A stretch of 64,000 nucleotides of DNA, taken from positions 80,504 through 144,503 of the forward strand of contig NZ_JACHXW010000019.1 in assembly GCF_014192395.1 (NCBI RefSeq). Direction: 5' to 3'. Positions 42,246 through 50,916 of the stretch are shown piece by piece. Position numbers and translations under genes: made by a program. The stretch is from Paenibacillus endophyticus. GTDB taxonomy: Bacteria; Bacillota; Bacilli; Paenibacillales; Paenibacillaceae. A model generated the notes under the pieces. The model saw only the letters and a list, made by a program, of their open reading frames with translations, was not told the origin of the DNA and did not search any database. How positions within the stretch are numbered: position 1 is the stretch's first letter; each line of letters opens with the position of its first letter.

Positions 42246-43061
42246 GTGAATGCTTTATTTCGTGGGAAAGGATGGAGCTTCGGCTTTCGGAGCGCCATTA
42301 TGCTTTACTTTATTATTCTAATCGTATTACCTATCGTTGGCATTTACACGCAATCCTTTTCGCTTGGATGGACCCCTTTTTGGGAAAGCATTTCCGATCC
42401 GCTCGCTTGGAAAGCCGTGCTGCTGACCGTGAAATTAGCCGTTATCGCAACGCTGCTGAATGTGTTTCTAGGCACGATGATCGGCTGGGTGCTCATTCGT
42501 TACCGATTTCCGGGACGACGGTTTCTCAATAGCTTGGTTGATCTGCCGTTTGCATTGCCGACTGCGGTTGGCGGGCTTATGATTTTGCTGCTTCTGGGGC
42601 CTAACAGCTTCGTAGGCGGTTTAGCAGAGAAAATCGGCATCGAGATCGTATTCCATGAGCCGGCGATTATCGTAGCAATGCTGTTTGTAACGTTTCCTTT
42701 CGTTATCCGTGCCATTCAGCCGCTGCTGGAGGAAATGGACAAATCGGAGGAAGAAGCGGCTTATACGCTAGGCGCTTCCCGGGCAAAGACGTTTTTTAGC
42801 GTGATCTTTCCTACGATGCTGCCTGGTATTCTGAGCGGAGCGATGCTCGCCTTCTCTCGCGGTATTGCGGAGTTTGGCGCAGTTGTACTCGTTGCGGGCA
42901 ATATTCCGGGCAAGACGCTTATCGCATCCGTTTATATTTTTGGAGAAATAGAAAGCAGTAATCCGCAGGGCGCAGCCGCCGTATCGGTTATGCTCCTTAC
43001 GTTATCCTTCCTTATTCTATGGACGGTCAACCTCATTCAAGGCAGGAGGGGCGGCCAATGA
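42246..43061 (+). CDS. cysT: Sulfate/thiosulfate ABC transporter permease CysT
   Basis: 271 residues, six helices, first of two permease subunits. The binding-protein-dependent transport signature around EEAAYTLGASRAKTFFSVIFP contacts the ATPase. SLVDLPFALPTAVGGLMIL is typical of CysT/CysU. The start is a GTG at 42246, 9 bp after GGAGGT. It is the first gene of cysT-cysW-cysA-sbp and lies behind a promoter with a CymR-like operator. The stop overlaps the cysW start. Confidence 0.93.
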   Translation: MNALFRGKGWSFGFRSAIMLYFIILIVLPIVGIYTQSFSLGWTPFWESISDPLAWKAVLLTVKLAVIATLLNVFLGTMIGWVLIRYRFPGRRFLNSLVDLPFALPTAVGGLMILLLLGPNSFVGGLAEKIGIEIVFHEPAIIVAMLFVTFPFVIRAIQPLLEEMDKSEEEAAYTLGASRAKTFFSVIFPTMLPGILSGAMLAFSRGIAEFGAVVLVAGNIPGKTLIASVYIFGEIESSNPQGAAAVSVMLLTLSFLILWTVNLIQGRRGGQ

Positions 43062-43858
43062 TGAGAAGGCTATGGATTACGTTAACTTATATCGTATTTG
43101 GTTTATTGCTCATTGCCCCGCTAATCAAAATCTTCACAGGCTCATGGGCAGAAGGCTGGAATGGCTTTATTGAAGGCATTACGAGGCCGCAGTCGCTGCA
43201 TGCGCTGATGATGACCGGGATAATCGTTGTTGTGGTTACCGTATTGAACACGGTATTCGGGATCATGCTGGCCATGTATCTCGTTCGGGCGGAGTGGATA
43301 GGACGACGGATCAAGCGCCTGCTCAACAGCTTGGTCGACTTGCCTTTCGCCGTATCGCCGGTTATCGGCGGTCTGATGATCGTGCTTATGCTCGGACCAA
43401 ACACGATTATCGGCACGATGTTCGAGGATGCAGGCATCAAAATCGTATATGCGCTGCCGGGCATGATTCTGGCTACCTTGTTCGTGACATTCCCGCTCAT
43501 GGTGCGCGAGGTGATGCCTGTGCTGCAGGAGATCGGCGCGCAGCAGGAGGAAGCGGCATCTACGCTAGGCGCGTACTCTTGGTATACATTCTGGAAGGTG
43601 ACATGGCCATCCATCCGATGGGGCGTCATCTATGGCGTTGTATTGACGGTAGCGCGTTCGCTTGGGGAATTTGGCGCGGTGCTCGTCGTATCGGGCAACA
43701 TTATGAATAAAACGCAAACGGCTACAACGCTAGTTTATCAGGATGTGGAAAATTTCAACGTTGTTGCCGCCAATGGCGTAGCGCTCGTTCTTGCGGCATT
43801 TTCCGTGGGACTGCTGCTGCTGATGGAATGGGCGAAAAAACGAAAGGAAGTGCATTAA
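43058..43858 (+). CDS. cysW: Sulfate/thiosulfate ABC transporter permease CysW
   Basis: 266-residue second permease subunit, six helices. Motifs: SLVDLPFAVSPVIGGLMIV and EEAASTLGAYSWYTFWKV (the coupling helix). The ATG at 43058 overlaps the cysT stop (ATGA), with GGAGG about 8 bp upstream. Forms a heterodimer with CysT. Confidence 0.93.
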   Translation: MMRRLWITLTYIVFGLLLIAPLIKIFTGSWAEGWNGFIEGITRPQSLHALMMTGIIVVVVTVLNTVFGIMLAMYLVRAEWIGRRIKRLLNSLVDLPFAVSPVIGGLMIVLMLGPNTIIGTMFEDAGIKIVYALPGMILATLFVTFPLMVREVMPVLQEIGAQQEEAASTLGAYSWYTFWKVTWPSIRWGVIYGVVLTVARSLGEFGAVLVVSGNIMNKTQTATTLVYQDVENFNVVAANGVALVLAAFSVGLLLLMEWAKKRKEVH

Positions 43859-43861
43859 GCC

Positions 43862-44926
43862 ATGCATATTGAAGTACGGAACTTGAACAAAAACTTTGGC
43901 GACTTTCATGCCGTTAAGGACGTAAGCTTTGAAATCGAAAAAGGTCATCTGATCGGCTTGCTCGGACCGAGCGGCGGCGGTAAAACGTCCATACTTCGTA
44001 TGTTGGCGGGGCTTGAGTCCCCTTCCTCCGGCGATATTATTTTCCATGGAAAACGCGTAAACGACCTGCCTCCGCAGGAGCGGGGCATAGGGTTCGTATT
44101 CCAAAACTATGCGCTGTTCAAGCATATGACGGTATACGACAACATCGCATTCGGATTAAAGGTGAAGAAGCAGTCGAAAGAACAGATTAGAGAGCGCGTC
44201 ATGTATTTGGTGGAGCTTACCGGTCTTAAGGGCTTCGAGCACCGCTACGCCCATCAGCTCTCCGGGGGACAACGTCAGCGCGTAGCATTTGCAAGAGCGC
44301 TTGCTCCCGAACCTCAGCTGCTGCTGCTCGATGAGCCGTTCGCTGCCATTGATGCCAAGATCCGGACAGAGCTTCGCACGTGGCTGAAGGAAATGATTGA
44401 GCGAGTGGGCATCACATCTATTTTCGTTACGCATGACCAAGAGGAAGCGATCGAGGTAGCCGATGAAATTATGATTATAAGCAAAGGCAAGCTGGAACAA
44501 AAGGGAAGTCCTTGGGATATTTACAAAAATCCAGAAACGCCTTTCGTCGCAAGCTTTATCGGCGAATCAACGATCGTCGACAATATTTCGCAGCTTAAGG
44601 GCTTTGAGGATGCGGCGAGCCGTCCCGGCACGAAGGCACTCATCCGTCCCGAGTATATTGAGATCGGCAAGCCGGGGGAAATTCGACTAGCTTCCGCAAC
44701 GCTTCCAGGAAAAGTGAAGCATCTGCATTTCCGAGGCAGCGAGTGGATGGTCGAGCTGCTTGTCGGCGATACGAAGCTCATCACGTACCGTTCACTAGAG
44801 AAGGAAGTGCTTCATCCAGGCGACGATGTGAGCGTGCTGGTGCACCGTGCCTATCTATTCAACGACAATGACAGCTGGATTGCAGAGAATACATTGAAGG
44901 TTGACCCGATGCCTATTCATATCTAA
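43862..44926 (+). CDS. cysA: Sulfate/thiosulfate ABC transporter ATPase CysA
   Basis: 354 residues. The nucleotide-binding domain is complete: Walker A LLGPSGGGKTSILRML, Q-loop FVFQNYALFKHM, signature LSGGQRQRVAFARAL, Walker B LLLLDEPFAAIDA and the switch His in FVTHDQEEAIEVAD. A C-terminal TOBE-like domain (about residues 240-350) follows. The gene starts 3 bp after cysW ends, with AAGGAAG as ribosome site. Confidence 0.95.
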   Translation: MHIEVRNLNKNFGDFHAVKDVSFEIEKGHLIGLLGPSGGGKTSILRMLAGLESPSSGDIIFHGKRVNDLPPQERGIGFVFQNYALFKHMTVYDNIAFGLKVKKQSKEQIRERVMYLVELTGLKGFEHRYAHQLSGGQRQRVAFARALAPEPQLLLLDEPFAAIDAKIRTELRTWLKEMIERVGITSIFVTHDQEEAIEVADEIMIISKGKLEQKGSPWDIYKNPETPFVASFIGESTIVDNISQLKGFEDAASRPGTKALIRPEYIEIGKPGEIRLASATLPGKVKHLHFRGSEWMVELLVGDTKLITYRSLEKEVLHPGDDVSVLVHRAYLFNDNDSWIAENTLKVDPMPIHI

Positions 44927-44960
44927 CCAATAAGCGACGTAGAAAGAGTTGTATGCGAAC

Positions 44961-46031
44961 ATGAAAATCAACCTGGTAACAAGTCGGCGCATATTTGTGC
45001 TGCTTCTGGTCTCTGCACTGCTGCTTCTCGCAGCAGGCTGTGGCAAGGATGAGCAGACGGATGGCAATGCGGCCGGGTCTACCGTACAGGACGGCGATGT
45101 AACACTTGTAATCGGTGCATATTCCGTTGTGAAGGATGCTTTTGCCGAACTGCTGCCTGCTTTCAGAGCCTACTGGTTCGAGGAAACAGGCCAAAAGGTG
45201 GCATTCCAGGAGTCCTATGAAGCTTCAGGTACACAGGCTCGCGCGATTGCCGGCGGTTTTGAGGCGGATGTCGCAATTCTGGCGATGGAAGGCGATTTGG
45301 ACAAAATAGCAGATGCTGGATTTATTTCGCATGATTGGAGAGCTTCTGAGAGCGGCGGCATGATTACGAATTCGATCGTCGTGCTCGGAACTCGCAGCGG
45401 CAATCCGCTTGGGATAAAGGATTGGGACGATTTGACGCGGAAGGGCGTTAAGGTGTTATATCCCAATCCCAAAACCTCCGGCGGAGCGCAATGGGACATC
45501 AATGCGATTTACGGCGCCGGACTGAAGCAGTCGGAAGCAAAGACCGGAACAAAGGACGAGGCGTACGCCAAAAGCTTCCTGAAGTCCGTTCATGCAAACG
45601 TAGAGTCTCTCGATAAAAGCGGGCGCGCCTCGATGGCTGCGTTCGAATATGGAGTCGGCGATGTCATTGTGACCTATGAGAACGAACTGCTGGCACGTAT
45701 TAAAAAAGGCGTTGATTACGATATTGTCGTGCCGAAGAGCACGATTCTTATCGAGAATCCGGCAGCGATCGTAGATAAGAACGCGGATAAGCATGGCACT
45801 CGCAAGGTTGCCGAAGCGTTTATTGCTTATTTGCACACCGAGCAGGCTCAGCGGATATTTGTCGAGAACGGCTTCCGCGCTGTGGACAAGAAGATTGCGG
45901 CAGAAACGAAGGATCGTTATGCGGAACCGGAGGGGCTGTTTGATATTTCATATTTGGGCGGATGGCCTGAGGTTAGAAAAAATCTGTATTCAAAAAAAGG
46001 CATTTGGTATCAGGTGCTGGCTGATTTGTAA
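44961..46031 (+). CDS. sbp: Sulfate-binding lipoprotein
   Basis: 356 residues. The signal peptide ends in the lipobox LAAGC, so the protein is lipid-anchored outside the membrane. The Sbp/CysP features are clear: IGAYSVVKDAFAELLPAF, SYEASGTQARAIAGG, VLGTRSGNPLGIKDWDDL, PNPKTSGGAQW and VVPKSTILIENPAAIVD. It delivers sulfate (or thiosulfate) to CysTWA. ATG 44961 is chosen for the signal peptide; an in-frame TTG lies four codons earlier. It is the last gene of the operon rather than the first, as is more usual. Confidence 0.93.
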   Translation: MKINLVTSRRIFVLLLVSALLLLAAGCGKDEQTDGNAAGSTVQDGDVTLVIGAYSVVKDAFAELLPAFRAYWFEETGQKVAFQESYEASGTQARAIAGGFEADVAILAMEGDLDKIADAGFISHDWRASESGGMITNSIVVLGTRSGNPLGIKDWDDLTRKGVKVLYPNPKTSGGAQWDINAIYGAGLKQSEAKTGTKDEAYAKSFLKSVHANVESLDKSGRASMAAFEYGVGDVIVTYENELLARIKKGVDYDIVVPKSTILIENPAAIVDKNADKHGTRKVAEAFIAYLHTEQAQRIFVENGFRAVDKKIAAETKDRYAEPEGLFDISYLGGWPEVRKNLYSKKGIWYQVLADL

Positions 46032-46048
46032 TCATGCTTAACTACACG

Positions 46049-46082
46049 AGAGCTCCTCGGGCCACGGCCTGAGGAGCTTTCT
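46049..46082 (+). terminator. Terminator after sbp
   Basis: AGCTCCTC and GGCC pair with GGCC and GAGGAGCT, followed by TTTCT; short T-run. Confidence 0.75.
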
Positions 46083-46185
46083 GCATAACATCGCTTGGAA
46101 ACAGATCATCGTGCTGGGGATAGCTGTCGTTCATCGGATCCTTAAGGATGACGACGGCTTTTCATGTTGTAAGGTTTTGTTCAAA

Positions 46186-46274
46186 TATAGGAAAGTATAT
46201 GATTTTGCCATCCTTTCTCTATATTTCTCGGAATGAAACGCGCTGCGCCGCCAAAGGACGGCGACAGCCGTTTC
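46186..46274. repeat. Dispersed double-hairpin repeat, copy B
   Basis: 89 bp, same length and ends as copy A at 13063-13151: starts TATAGGAAAGTATATG, ends GCCGTTTC. First hairpin: TATAGGAAAG with CTTTCTCTATA. Second hairpin: GAAACG with CGTTTC, enclosing GCCG/CGGC. The gap 46032-46349 holds the sbp terminator, this repeat, and nothing else I recognise. Confidence 0.8.
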
Positions 46275-46349
46275 ACCTTGGTGAAAACAGAATTCCCATG
46301 CTAAAATATAAAGAAGCTATCTATTTAGTAGAAGGAGCATGAAGCGAAC

Positions 46350-46661
46350 ATGGACCATATAGACAAGCAGAAACTGCAAGCGGCATTTGCATTATTTCAA
46401 GCTCAAGACGTCTATTTGCATAGCGAAGCGACATCATTCGTATTCGTGCGGAATTTCAAAGTGCGGCTGGAAGAGGCCATGATTGCAGGCGATGGTCCTT
46501 ATCGGGCAGCTCTGCGCTTCGATCAAGCAGGCTGGATTCGGGCCGAGGGCCTTACCCATTACGAGCTAGCAGCTGACGGAAAGCTTCTGTTAGCCGGTTA
46601 TGACGAAAGAGGCAGAATGAATGTCGCTTTGCAGCTAGGAAAGGAGCCGTTTCCGGAATGA
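46350..46661 (+). CDS. yojF: YojF-like (DUF1806) protein
   Basis: 103-residue cytoplasmic protein of the DUF1806 family, function unknown. Segments: FALFQAQDVYLHSEAT and YRAALRFDQAGWIRAEGLTHYEL. In Bacillus it pairs with the bacillithiol deacetylase gene (yojF-bshB2); the same arrangement, with an ATGA overlap, is seen here. It may assist bacillithiol synthesis or use; that is inference from linkage. Confidence 0.88.
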   Translation: MDHIDKQKLQAAFALFQAQDVYLHSEATSFVFVRNFKVRLEEAMIAGDGPYRAALRFDQAGWIRAEGLTHYELAADGKLLLAGYDERGRMNVALQLGKEPFPE

Positions 46662-47386
46662 GTAGAACAACTGAGGGAGCAAAACGTACAATTCTTGCCG
46701 TATTCGCTCATCCAGACGATGAGTCGTTTATTTGCGGAGGCACCCTGGCGAAGTATGCGAGTCTGGGAGCTGAGATTACGCTCGTGAGCGCTACGCGCGG
46801 AGAAATGGGTCGGCGTATGGGAAACCCCCCTTATGTCAATCGGGAAACGATGCCGGATATTCGCGAGAAAGAGCTGAGGAAGGCTTGCGAAGAACTAGGG
46901 ATTCAAGAACTGATTTTTTTTGACATACGTGACAAAATGGTCGAGTTTTACGATTCGGAGCGCTTGATTGAACGGATCGGCGAGCTTATGGAGGCTAAGC
47001 AACCGGATGTCGTTCTGACCTTTCATGAAACACTGGGCGGCCATCCCGACCATTGTGCGATCGGGAAAGCAACGTCCGAGGCATTCCGCCGAGCTCAGCA
47101 GAAGGGCTCCCTTTTTTACATCACCTTTGGCGATGCAATGGAAGCACCGGAGCTATTCGGCTATACGAAGCAGGATGTCGTGCGAATTGACGTCCGCGGG
47201 CATTTGAAGGCCAAGCTTGCCGCTTTCCGAGCGCATCGCTGCCAGACGGAGATCGATGAATGGGTGTGGCTGCCTGACCGCGAAGCGCTTGCGAAGCTCG
47301 GCGGGCATGAATATTTTTTAGCCGGCAATCGAAGCGTTGAGCCGCTCGTTTTCAATGATTTATTCCAAGCTCGGCTGGACCGTTAA
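46658..47386 (+). CDS. bshB2: Bacillithiol biosynthesis deacetylase BshB2
   Basis: 242-residue zinc deacetylase of the LmbE/PIG-L family, removing the acetyl group from GlcNAc-malate in bacillithiol synthesis. The zinc motif AHPDDESFICGGT is intact, as is the second ligand region HETLGGHPDHCAIG. The motif SATRGEMGRR is typical. Translationally coupled to yojF. Placement beside sulfate uptake genes fits a thiol-metabolism cluster. Confidence 0.94.
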   Translation: MSRTTEGAKRTILAVFAHPDDESFICGGTLAKYASLGAEITLVSATRGEMGRRMGNPPYVNRETMPDIREKELRKACEELGIQELIFFDIRDKMVEFYDSERLIERIGELMEAKQPDVVLTFHETLGGHPDHCAIGKATSEAFRRAQQKGSLFYITFGDAMEAPELFGYTKQDVVRIDVRGHLKAKLAAFRAHRCQTEIDEWVWLPDREALAKLGGHEYFLAGNRSVEPLVFNDLFQARLDR

Positions 47387-47390
47387 AGCG

Positions 47391-48548
47391 TTAGCGCTGC
47401 TCGTTCAAAGCACCCGCTGCGAGTGTTTGCAGCACGGTATTGTCCATTGGCGGATTATGCAGGCCAGCCCGCACATCGCGGTAGTAGCGCTCAAGCGGCA
47501 GGCTTCTGGATAAGCTTGACCCGCCGACGATTCGCATGGCGATATCGACTATCTTAACCGCATGATTGGTAGCTACATATTTGGCTAAGCCTAACTCTGG
47601 CCGCAGATGGGGACGATTTGCCGGTTCACGGTCCCAGCGTCCGGCTGCTTCATAGAGAAGGGAACGAGCCGTCCGCAGCTCGATTTCCATCTGTCCGATC
47701 GACTGCTGGACGGTCGGAAGCTCTGCTATGGGACCTTGCAGGTGGTTAGGACGATAGGATTGCGCGAAGGAAATTGCAAAATCCCGCGCGGCAAGCGCAA
47801 TGCCGATGTAGCAAGCCGGAATATGCAGGAGCCAGCCTCCTCCGTCATCTATCCCTTTGCCTGCCAGTCGATGCTCGTCCGCGGCGAAAACTTCATTTAA
47901 CACGACATCATGACTGCCTGTGCCGCGCATGCCAATCGTATCCCAGGTTTCATGAACCGTTACGTTTTCGTTCTTGAAAACGAGGAAATCAGCGGTCGCT
48001 TCCTCCTCGGGCATATAGGCCGTTACGACGAAGCGGTCAAGTATCGGCGACAGCGTACTGAACGTTTTGCGCCCGGAGATGAGCCAGCCGCCTTCCGTTC
48101 GGATTGCCGTCGTTTCGGGCTTGCCGCCGCGGCTAGGGCTTCCAGACCCAGCTTCGCTGGCGAATGTATTGATCATGGCGCCTTTCGAGACGACGTCTCG
48201 GCAGAGCTCCGCGAATAGCGGCTCGGGCCATTTTCGCGTCGTTCGGAGATGGAGCATCTGGCCCAAATGCCAGCCAACGGCGAGTGCCGTTGATCCGTCG
48301 CCGTAGGCGAGTCGTTCTTGCTGGGTGACGAGCTCGTGCAGCGATAGTTCGTTACCGCCATACTCAGCGGGAACCGTGAGCTTCAAATATCCGTCCTCCA
48401 GCAGGTCGGCGAAATTGTCATGAGGGAAGCTGCCTGCCCGGTCATGCTTCTCCGCTCTTGCGGCAAAGCGAGCAGCAAGCTCAGCTGTTTGATCGGCCAG
48501 ATGCTGTTCTTCTGCACTGCGTATGTATTGGTCGATTAATCGTCCCAT
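47391..48548 (-). CDS. Acyl-CoA dehydrogenase-like flavoprotein (YdbM type)
   Basis: 385 residues with the acyl-CoA dehydrogenase fold: N-terminal helical domain, a beta domain with FASEAGSGSPSRGGKPE and WLISGRKTFSTLSP, and the C-terminal helical domain (AMRIVGGSSLSRSLPLERYYRDVRAG). I do not see the catalytic Glu position with confidence. It resembles Bacillus YdbM, which I recall as a sulfur-regulated gene of the CymR regulon, and more distantly the DszC/SfnB-type FMN oxygenases used to release sulfur from organosulfur compounds. Upstream there are two ATAGGAAT motifs like the one in the cys operator. AAGGAGTG precedes the ATG. Its stop is 4 bp from bshB2 (convergent). Confidence 0.85.
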   Translation of the reverse strand: MGRLIDQYIRSAEEQHLADQTAELAARFAARAEKHDRAGSFPHDNFADLLEDGYLKLTVPAEYGGNELSLHELVTQQERLAYGDGSTALAVGWHLGQMLHLRTTRKWPEPLFAELCRDVVSKGAMINTFASEAGSGSPSRGGKPETTAIRTEGGWLISGRKTFSTLSPILDRFVVTAYMPEEEATADFLVFKNENVTVHETWDTIGMRGTGSHDVVLNEVFAADEHRLAGKGIDDGGGWLLHIPACYIGIALAARDFAISFAQSYRPNHLQGPIAELPTVQQSIGQMEIELRTARSLLYEAAGRWDREPANRPHLRPELGLAKYVATNHAVKIVDIAMRIVGGSSLSRSLPLERYYRDVRAGLHNPPMDNTVLQTLAAGALNEQR

Positions 48549-48587
48549 CTATATGCACTCCTTATATTTTCGATAAATGCTTACTGT

Positions 48588-48619
48588 ATAGGAATAGACG
48601 ATAGTGTGCGGATAGGAAT
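48588..48619. promoter_or_regulatory. Pair of ATAGGAAT motifs (CymR-like half sites)
   Basis: ATAGGAAT occurs at 48588-48595 and 48612-48619, 24 bp apart, 40-70 bp before the YdbM-like gene (minus strand) and also before the divergent MFS gene. The same octamer forms the right arm of the operator at 42177-42184. Confidence 0.45.
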
Positions 48620-48701
48620 AATAGTACCATAGCTCCAGAGGTTAAAGGTATCGGCGTTTTGGGAAGACAGCATGATTTCTAAGACATAGGGGAGAAAATC
48701 C

Positions 48702-49847
48702 GTGAAAAGCCTAGCAAGCTATTATTTTCTGCTATATCTGGCCGTATCGGTCGTAATGCCTTATACGAGTCTTTTCTTCAGCGAAAAAGGATTTAGCAAT
48801 ACCGTTGTGGGGCTCATCCTATCGTTATGGGCGCTGATTAGCGTGGTATCGCAGCCGATCATGGGCATGCTTAACGACCGGCTCAGCAATCCGCGGCAAA
48901 TTCTGCTCGTGTCAGCGATTGCAGCACCGCTGATTGGAATTGGCTTTCTCTACTTTGACAGTCTCGGCGCCATTATCGTCATCTCTGTTTTTTTCGTATG
49001 GTTCCAATCCTCGATGGGACCGCTTAGCGATTCCATAGCGGTGGACATCGGAAATAGAGAAGGCTTTTCATTCGGCAGCGTGCGGCTATGGGGTGCGCTC
49101 AGCTATGCGATTGGCGCCTTTGTGACAGGTTTTTTATATGAACGATACGGCTACGAGCATATCTTCTGGTACTATCTCGGAGTGAATGCCGTGCTTACGC
49201 TATTCATATTCCTGCTGCCGAAAGCGAAGCCTGTCTTCAAAAAGGCGACAATTATCGAACAAATTAGCGAGGTAAGCCGAAATAAGCCGTTTCTCATTTT
49301 TGTCGGAATCAGCATGCTGGCGTTTATGTCAGTATCGATTAATTTCTCGTTTCTTCCGATTTATTTCAAGGAGCTTGGATTTGATAAAAGCTTGCTTGGC
49401 AGCGCTTTTGCGGTAGCAGCCATTATCGAGGTTCCGATGTTCTGGGTTTCGGCGAGACTCAGCAGAAGAATAGGACATTACCAGGTGCTATGTATTGCCG
49501 CAGCTATCTATGCTCTCAAATATTTGATGCTGTTTGCATTTGCGGACGTTTATTTAACGCTCGTATTGCAGCTACTGGACGGTATAGCGTTTGCTTTTGT
49601 AGCAGGGACGGCAGTCGAAGTGGTTGAGAGCTATTCCAGCGAGCGAACAAGAGCAACGCTGCAAACCGTATTTGCGGCGATTACATGGGGGTTAGGCGGT
49701 ATTGTCGGCAATGCAGCGGGGGGAGTAATGGTCGATCATCTAGGCGTGCAATCCTTGTATCTGATTCTCGGCATATTTTGCGCGACCGCTTCCATTCTCT
49801 ATGCCGTAACGAGGAAATTTGCGCAAGGATATAAGGTTGAAACATAG
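48702..49847 (+). CDS. MFS transporter
   Basis: 381 residues, about 12 hydrophobic helices. The MFS loop motif is seen as GMLNDRLSNPRQI after helix 2. It resembles the MFS_1-like/3-phenylpropionate permease group (FGSVRLWGALSYAIGAFVTGFLYER is characteristic). Substrate unknown; because it shares its upstream region with the YdbM-like flavoprotein, an organosulfur compound is a reasonable guess. Start GTG at 48702, 7 bp after AGGGGAG. Confidence 0.88.
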   Translation: MKSLASYYFLLYLAVSVVMPYTSLFFSEKGFSNTVVGLILSLWALISVVSQPIMGMLNDRLSNPRQILLVSAIAAPLIGIGFLYFDSLGAIIVISVFFVWFQSSMGPLSDSIAVDIGNREGFSFGSVRLWGALSYAIGAFVTGFLYERYGYEHIFWYYLGVNAVLTLFIFLLPKAKPVFKKATIIEQISEVSRNKPFLIFVGISMLAFMSVSINFSFLPIYFKELGFDKSLLGSAFAVAAIIEVPMFWVSARLSRRIGHYQVLCIAAAIYALKYLMLFAFADVYLTLVLQLLDGIAFAFVAGTAVEVVESYSSERTRATLQTVFAAITWGLGGIVGNAAGGVMVDHLGVQSLYLILGIFCATASILYAVTRKFAQGYKVET

Positions 49848-49912
49848 CGGAGATGTCTTTCATGCAAATGGGCTTTCTAATAGGGAGATTCGGAATTGGC
49901 TAGTCCAAAAAA

Positions 49913-49967
49913 GTAAAAAAACAACCTTCGGCGCCACGTTAATGTGGAGCTGAAGGTTGTTTTTTTA
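49913..49967. terminator. Bidirectional terminator after the MFS gene
   Basis: ACAACCTTC-GGC-CCAC pairs with GTGG-GC-GAAGGTTGT around a 6-nt loop. A-run before, seven T after. Confidence 0.85.
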
Positions 49968-50039
49968 ACCCCATGGTCCGTGCCGCGTAGGAGCTGGAAT
50001 TTCCAAGCGCTGCTTCTGAGGCCGCTAATGATGATGCTT

Positions 50040-50201
50040 TTAGAACATAGGGAAGACGTAACGTACAAGGAAGTATAACGCCCCGAAAAAAATAATGATG
50101 TATGCTGCGTACTTAATGAATGTTGACGCGACCAGACTGGAATCGGATTTTTTTTCCACATGACGTTCTTCAATTTCCACATTGCGATGTCCCGTTGCCA
50201 T
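50040..50201 (-). CDS. Small single-helix membrane protein (53 residues), unknown
   Basis: MATGHRNVEIEERHVEKK begins the protein; a single C-terminal helix (YAAYIIIFFGALYFLVRYV) ends two residues after FP. The N-terminal part is charged and cytoplasmic. AAAGGAGTGG lies just before the ATG at 50201. A longer in-frame start upstream has no ribosome site. I do not recognise the family. Monocistronic as far as can be seen, with the bidirectional hairpin behind it. Confidence 0.68.
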   Translation of the reverse strand: MATGHRNVEIEERHVEKKSDSSLVASTFIKYAAYIIIFFGALYFLVRYVFPMF

Positions 50202-50436
50202 TTGAACCACTCCTTTAGTGATTTGGATAGTCTCAATTACCCACACGAATCGATTGTGAATCAGCAAGGATAGTCATATTCCAATCATTTCTTGGGAAAT
50301 AAGCAAAAAACAGCTTTTTTGGAAAAAAGGTTCTCATCGGTGTATTGCTGCATATAGTAGTTAACGAAGCCCTATTGCTGCAGGTCTGCACGTAGCTTTG
50401 CAAAATCATAGAATAGGGCAGCAGGAGGCCAATAAG

Positions 50437-50670
50437 TTGATTGAGGATTGGAAGCAGTTGAGCAGCAGAGGCGCGGCAAATGTGAAAAACGGCGATGTTT
50501 ACTATGAAATTGAGCAGACGATCGAGGAGCTTGAAACCTATTTGGAAGCAAACCCGGAGGATGAAATTGCTTGGGTGCAATACAAGCAATTTCTGAATAA
50601 GCGGGCCAATTACAATCTGTTGCTGGCGGAGGCATATGGGGAGTTTACTCATCTGATGATGCAGGCGTAA
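50437..50670 (+). CDS. Small helical protein (77 residues), unknown
   Basis: The protein starts at a TTG at 50437, 8 bp after a perfect AGGAGG. Predicted content is mostly alpha-helical with acidic patches (YYEIEQTIEELETYLEANPEDE). No cysteine, no membrane segment. Resembles no family I can name. The strong ribosome site and the terminator about 110 bp behind it are the support. Confidence 0.6.
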   Translation: MIEDWKQLSSRGAANVKNGDVYYEIEQTIEELETYLEANPEDEIAWVQYKQFLNKRANYNLLLAEAYGEFTHLMMQA

Positions 50671-50780
50671 TCCAATAGATCAAAGATGACGACTTTAAGG
50701 ACAGGCTTCGCGGCTCAATGCTTCGTAGTGATCCTATATGCGGCAGAATAATGTTTATACTTGTTTGAAATGGTCTAAGA

Positions 50781-50819
50781 AATGCTAGAGAGCAGGCTGC
50801 TGCGCTCTGGCATTTTTTT
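50781..50819 (+). terminator. Terminator before the penicillin-binding protein gene
   Basis: AATGC-TAGAG-GC pairs with GC-CTCT-GGCATT and is followed by seven T. Confidence 0.8.
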
Positions 50820-50916
50820 ATGAGCGGGTTATGCAATGGGCATACATGCGCTGAAAAAAGGGGCAGCCTGCGAATAGTGTAAAAAAGAAGAATAGTTTCA
50901 ACATGGGGGAAACAGC

